Positions 61,812-64,000 of a stretch of 64,000 nt of DNA are shown piece by piece. The stretch is taken from assembly GCA_964598255.1 (NCBI GenBank), contig CAZRBA010000071.1:1-64000 (forward strand), read 5' to 3'. The notes below the pieces were generated by a model. It searched no databases. It saw only the letters and a program-made list of their open reading frames with translations, and had not been told where the DNA came from. The stretch comes from Caldithrix sp964598255. Its GTDB lineage: Bacteria; Calditrichota; Calditrichia; Calditrichales; Calditrichaceae. The position numbers and the translations under genes are program-made. Within the stretch, counting starts at the first letter, position 1; each line of letters begins with the position of its first letter.

Positions 61812-61828
61812 CAATACATAATGTATTG
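61812..61828. promoter_or_regulatory. Operator-like palindrome in the divergent wHTH-uppS region
   Basis: CAATACAT-A-ATGTATTG is a perfect 8+8 inverted repeat; a further AATACAT half-site lies at 61853-61859, about 40 bases on. It sits between the regulator gene start (61741) and uppS (61882) in a very A/T-rich gap. Position suits autoregulation; binding not shown. Confidence 0.45.
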
Positions 61829-61881
61829 TTTCTTAATTGCATTAAATTACGTAATACATCGTATTTTACCAAAAACAAATT

Positions 61882-62649
61882 ATGCGGGAAAGCAACATGA
61901 AACAACCGTTAACTTTGAATGCTGGCCAACATTCCGTTAAAGACAACCTACATGTGGCCATTATTATGGATGGCAACGGGCGATGGGCACAACAAAGAGG
62001 GCGCCCTCGTTTTTGGGGCCATCGGCAGGGTGCCGAGGTGGTTAAAAAAATTGTTGAAGTGGCTCCCGATTACGGTATTGCGGTTTTAACTCTTTATGCG
62101 TTTTCTTCGGATAATTGGAAACGGCCTCAACAAGAAGTAAATATGCTCATGCAATTGCTGCAGCGTAAGTTGCAGAGCGAAACAAAAAACAGCATTAAAA
62201 ACGGTGTACGCATGAGTTTTATCGGTCGCAGAGATCGTTTGGATCCGCGACTGGTTGCCGAAATGGAAAAAGCGGAACGGGAAACAGCGCAGGGACAAAA
62301 ACTACATTTGCGCCTTGCGGTCGATTATTCGGCACGTGAAGTTCTGGCCCGAGCCGCTCAATTGGCCGCGCAGAATAACGATTTTTCCAGAGAACGTTTT
62401 AATGAATATCTGGCGCAAGCCATGCATAGTCCGGTGGTTACACCGGATGTGGATTTGCTAATCCGCACGGGCGGAGAACAGCGATTGAGCGATTTCCTTT
62501 TGTGGGAATGTGCGTACGCCGAATTCTATTTTACCGAAGTAATGTGGCCCGATTTTGACGAAAATGAGCTGGCTCGTGCTGTTGCCGCTTTTCATTCCCG
62601 TGAACGTCGTTTTGGCGCCGTCCCGCAAATGCAGGTTTCCTTCGGCTGA
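61882..62649 (+). CDS. uppS: Undecaprenyl diphosphate synthase
   Basis: 255 residues (ATG 61897 is an alternative). cis-prenyltransferase: 'VAIIMDGNGRWAQQRG' (catalytic Asp), 'GHRQGAEVVKKI', 'LYAFSSDNWKRP', and 'DLLIRTGGEQRLSDFLLWECAYAEFYF'. Adds isopentenyl units to farnesyl diphosphate to give the C55 lipid carrier for peptidoglycan and O-polysaccharides. No cdsA or dxr adjacent, which often follow it. Confidence 0.97.
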   Translation: MRESNMKQPLTLNAGQHSVKDNLHVAIIMDGNGRWAQQRGRPRFWGHRQGAEVVKKIVEVAPDYGIAVLTLYAFSSDNWKRPQQEVNMLMQLLQRKLQSETKNSIKNGVRMSFIGRRDRLDPRLVAEMEKAERETAQGQKLHLRLAVDYSAREVLARAAQLAAQNNDFSRERFNEYLAQAMHSPVVTPDVDLLIRTGGEQRLSDFLLWECAYAEFYFTEVMWPDFDENELARAVAAFHSRERRFGAVPQMQVSFG

Positions 62650-62654
62650 GATTT

Positions 62655-63149
62655 TTACAAATCATACAAATGATCATCGATTTTAGGGCGTTTTTTACGC
62701 CCTTTAATTTTGCCAAAGCTTTTCAGCAAAAGCGGATCTTCGTTTTCGATGATATTGCCTAACTCCGCTTCAATTTGTTCGGGATCTTCACCTTTTTCCA
62801 TGCGCCGGATAGCCTCTTCCATTCCTTCGCCGAAATGAATCCCCGCCTCTTTGGCAAACTTACGCATTAAAGAAGCCATTTGTCTGGGATTATGCTCGTC
62901 AATATGTTCGGCTTCGTTTGCCAACGATTCCAAAACGCGTTCCATGCGTTGTTCGTCAATACCGGAAAATGTATCGTCCGTTTCTTCAACCGAGTGCTCG
63001 GAAGATAGCGTTGCAAACATAGAAACTCGTCGTTCTAGTTTGATGTTTTTGCAAGTAGGGCAGTAGGGAATTTTTTCGGTATTTACGGTGCGGCTTAAGA
63101 ATTTGTAAATGGTATTGCATTGCGGACAATAAAATTCGTATATCGGCAT
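62655..63149 (-). CDS. FmdB-type zinc-ribbon protein
   Basis: 164 residues. N-terminal zinc ribbon 'MPIYEFYCPQCNTIYKFLS' with 'PYCPTCKNIKLERRV' (CxxC-x~20-CxxC), as in FmdB/YacG-type 'regulatory' proteins. The remaining ~110 residues are acidic and helical ('EEAIRRMEKGEDPEQIEAELGN'). Role in regulation is by family name only. AGGAG precedes the start. It converges on uppS with a five-base gap. Confidence 0.92.
   Translation of the reverse strand: MPIYEFYCPQCNTIYKFLSRTVNTEKIPYCPTCKNIKLERRVSMFATLSSEHSVEETDDTFSGIDEQRMERVLESLANEAEHIDEHNPRQMASLMRKFAKEAGIHFGEGMEEAIRRMEKGEDPEQIEAELGNIIENEDPLLLKSFGKIKGRKKRPKIDDHLYDL
62685..62710 (+). terminator. Terminator-like hairpin inside the FmdB gene end
   Basis: AGGGCGT and ACGCCCT pair with a T-rich loop, then TTAATTTT. 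It overlaps the FmdB coding tail and could stop uppS transcription. On the opposite strand it encodes a Lys/Arg-rich end. Confidence 0.4.
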
Positions 63150-63210
63150 AAACCGGCTCCTGCTTTGGTTGTAAATTTTTTTATTGCTAACAAAAAATAC
63201 ATAACTTTAG

Positions 63211-63738
63211 ATGTTAACACAATCGGTGGGGTTACGGAAATTGCAGACAAAAAATATTATCCGCGATATTGCCAAATTAAATTCATTACAGAAAGCCGTA
63301 ATCGATTCCAGTTCGCTTATTTACTTGTTTAAATTGAATTTGGTGCAACCGCTCGGCCACGTTGTGCGCTTATTGGCACCGACGGGAATTTTTAACGAAA
63401 CGGGATTGGCCGAATTACCCGTGGTTCAAACCGATTGCTCCGGAAGCAACGCGCTTTTGCCCGACGAGCAGGTGCTGGCTTTGGCCAAAGCGCAGCGCTG
63501 CGCTATAATTTCGGATGATAAAAAGATATTGCGAAAAGCCGAAGAATACGGTTTGGATTATTTTAATAGTTTAATGATGCTGTTACTACTATACGAACAT
63601 GGAATTTTAGATTACGAGCAAGCCGAGCGCAAACTGGAAGAATTGTACGCTTTTGCACATTACGGTAAAAAAATTCGGGATTATGGCCGGATGCTTTTTG
63701 CGTCGATAATTCCTCCTTCATCCGGAACCGTTTTTTAA
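63211..63738 (+). CDS. PIN-domain nuclease-like protein
   Basis: 175 residues. PIN features: 'AVIDSSSLIYLFK' (Asp32), 'LPDEQVLALAKAQRCAIISDDKKILRKAEEYG' with acidic residues 85-86 and 102-103, and 'YFNSLMMLLLLYEHGIL'. PIN domains are Mg-dependent RNases, commonly VapC toxins; no antitoxin gene is adjacent, so it may be a stand-alone DUF3368-like member. No clear ribosome-binding site near ATG; start uncertain. Confidence 0.8.
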   Translation: MLTQSVGLRKLQTKNIIRDIAKLNSLQKAVIDSSSLIYLFKLNLVQPLGHVVRLLAPTGIFNETGLAELPVVQTDCSGSNALLPDEQVLALAKAQRCAIISDDKKILRKAEEYGLDYFNSLMMLLLLYEHGILDYEQAERKLEELYAFAHYGKKIRDYGRMLFASIIPPSSGTVF

Positions 63739-63774
63739 AATTTTGTTGATTGCGGTAGGCCCCTAAAAAAGAAG

Positions 63775-64000
63775 CTATTCTTCGAAAACGACCATTTTGG
63801 TGTTTTCGGAATAGTTTTGGAAGTGGATGGTATCAGCGTTACGGTATTTTTCCAAAATATTTTTAATGCGTAAAATGGCCCGTTCCATGCGTTGCATATA
63901 TTTAAGCTGTTGTTCCGATAATTGTGAGCCGTTTAACGATTCTTTTAATAAAAACAAATTTCCGCTTAACACGGTTAACGGTTGATTTATTTCATGATTC
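63775..64000 (-). CDS. C-terminal end of protein with HisKA domain, no ATPase domain
   Basis: Open at the right edge. Visible residues begin 'NHEINQPLTVLSGNLFLLKE', the H-box of a histidine-kinase dimerisation/phospho-acceptor domain, and end 75 residues later with 'SENTKMVVFEE' and a stop at 63775. A HATPase domain would need another ~150 residues after this point, and there is none. It is thus a HisKA-only tail, as seen in some receiver-HisKA proteins, or a truncated kinase. Upstream sequence is not available. Confidence 0.7.
   Translation of the reverse strand, partial: NHEINQPLTVLSGNLFLLKESLNGSQLSEQQLKYMQRMERAILRIKNILEKYRNADTIHFQNYSENTKMVVFEE

Noticed and set aside
63211..63738. VapBC toxin-antitoxin pair
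   Set aside because: The PIN protein has no adjacent antitoxin-sized gene; the neighbour is an FmdB-type protein in the opposite direction.
1..64000. tRNA or rRNA genes
   Set aside because: I scanned the intergenic gaps by eye for tRNA-like arms and found none; a tRNA search program could still find a weak one.

Overview
The window looks like chromosome from a free-living Gram-negative bacterium of the FCB supergroup, most probably a Calditrichota (Caldithrix-like) lineage; this is an inference, because no rRNA or other marker gene is present. The evidence is a secreted beta-propeller with a 'YPNPFNP' C-terminal sorting domain (type IX secretion style), several outer-membrane beta-barrel proteins, an ileS of the type common in Bacteroidetes and relatives, purine-like AGGAG ribosome-binding sites (unlike Bacteroides), and a DivIVA gene placed in a Gram-positive-like yggS-divIVA-ileS-lspA-rluD order. 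No tRNA, rRNA, CRISPR array, transposase, integrase or phage structural gene was seen.

Layout. 0-8.4 kb: tail of an unknown gene, a secreted PQQ-type propeller, then a leftward operon of a Ser/Thr-kinase-like protein with a LytR_C tail, an NHL propeller and a 1178-residue outer-membrane barrel candidate. 8.45-8.79 kb: tandem repeats. 8.9-10.5 kb: soluble histidine kinase plus RsbW-like ATPase. 10.7-24 kb: housekeeping genes (acyl-CoA dehydrogenase, birA-coaX, a large hybrid-type kinase next to mutS, a frameshifted lipoprotein, HU, ruvX, aroF, tyrA). 24-29.6 kb: an oxidoreductase, a bacterial GH47 lipoprotein, a VWA membrane protein and a cyclase. 29.7-39.9 kb: the division/translation cluster yggS, divIVA, lipoprotein, purine nucleoside phosphorylase, ileS, DksA-like, lspA, rluD, then a sodium:solute symporter whose 3' end runs through a G11 tract into a 1-kb compound repeat (39.9-40.86 kb).

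40.9-45.7 kb: leftward operon of a peptidase-propeller-barrel fusion, a PQQ-type lipoprotein and a small secreted protein. 45.9-49.8 kb: envelope genes (rfbB, a zinc-finger polysaccharide deacetylase, a three-fold VanZ protein). 50-52.4 kb: a three-gene unit with a membrane-fused amidase and a stand-alone paralogue of its membrane domain. 52.5-64 kb: hybrid sensor kinase, DUF3108 protein, left-handed beta-helix acyltransferase, GNAT, Nudix, a wHTH-STAND-membrane regulator divergent from uppS, FmdB-like protein, PIN-domain protein, and the end of a gene carrying a HisKA domain with no ATPase domain after it.

The most interesting items are the compound repeat with an internally inverted 49-bp palindrome, the membrane-fused STAND transcription regulator, the membrane-amidase pair, the kinase-like protein lacking its ATP-binding lysine, the frameshift at an A7 run, and several unusual fusions. 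Nothing here is proved to be a new system; each is a hypothesis with a stated test.
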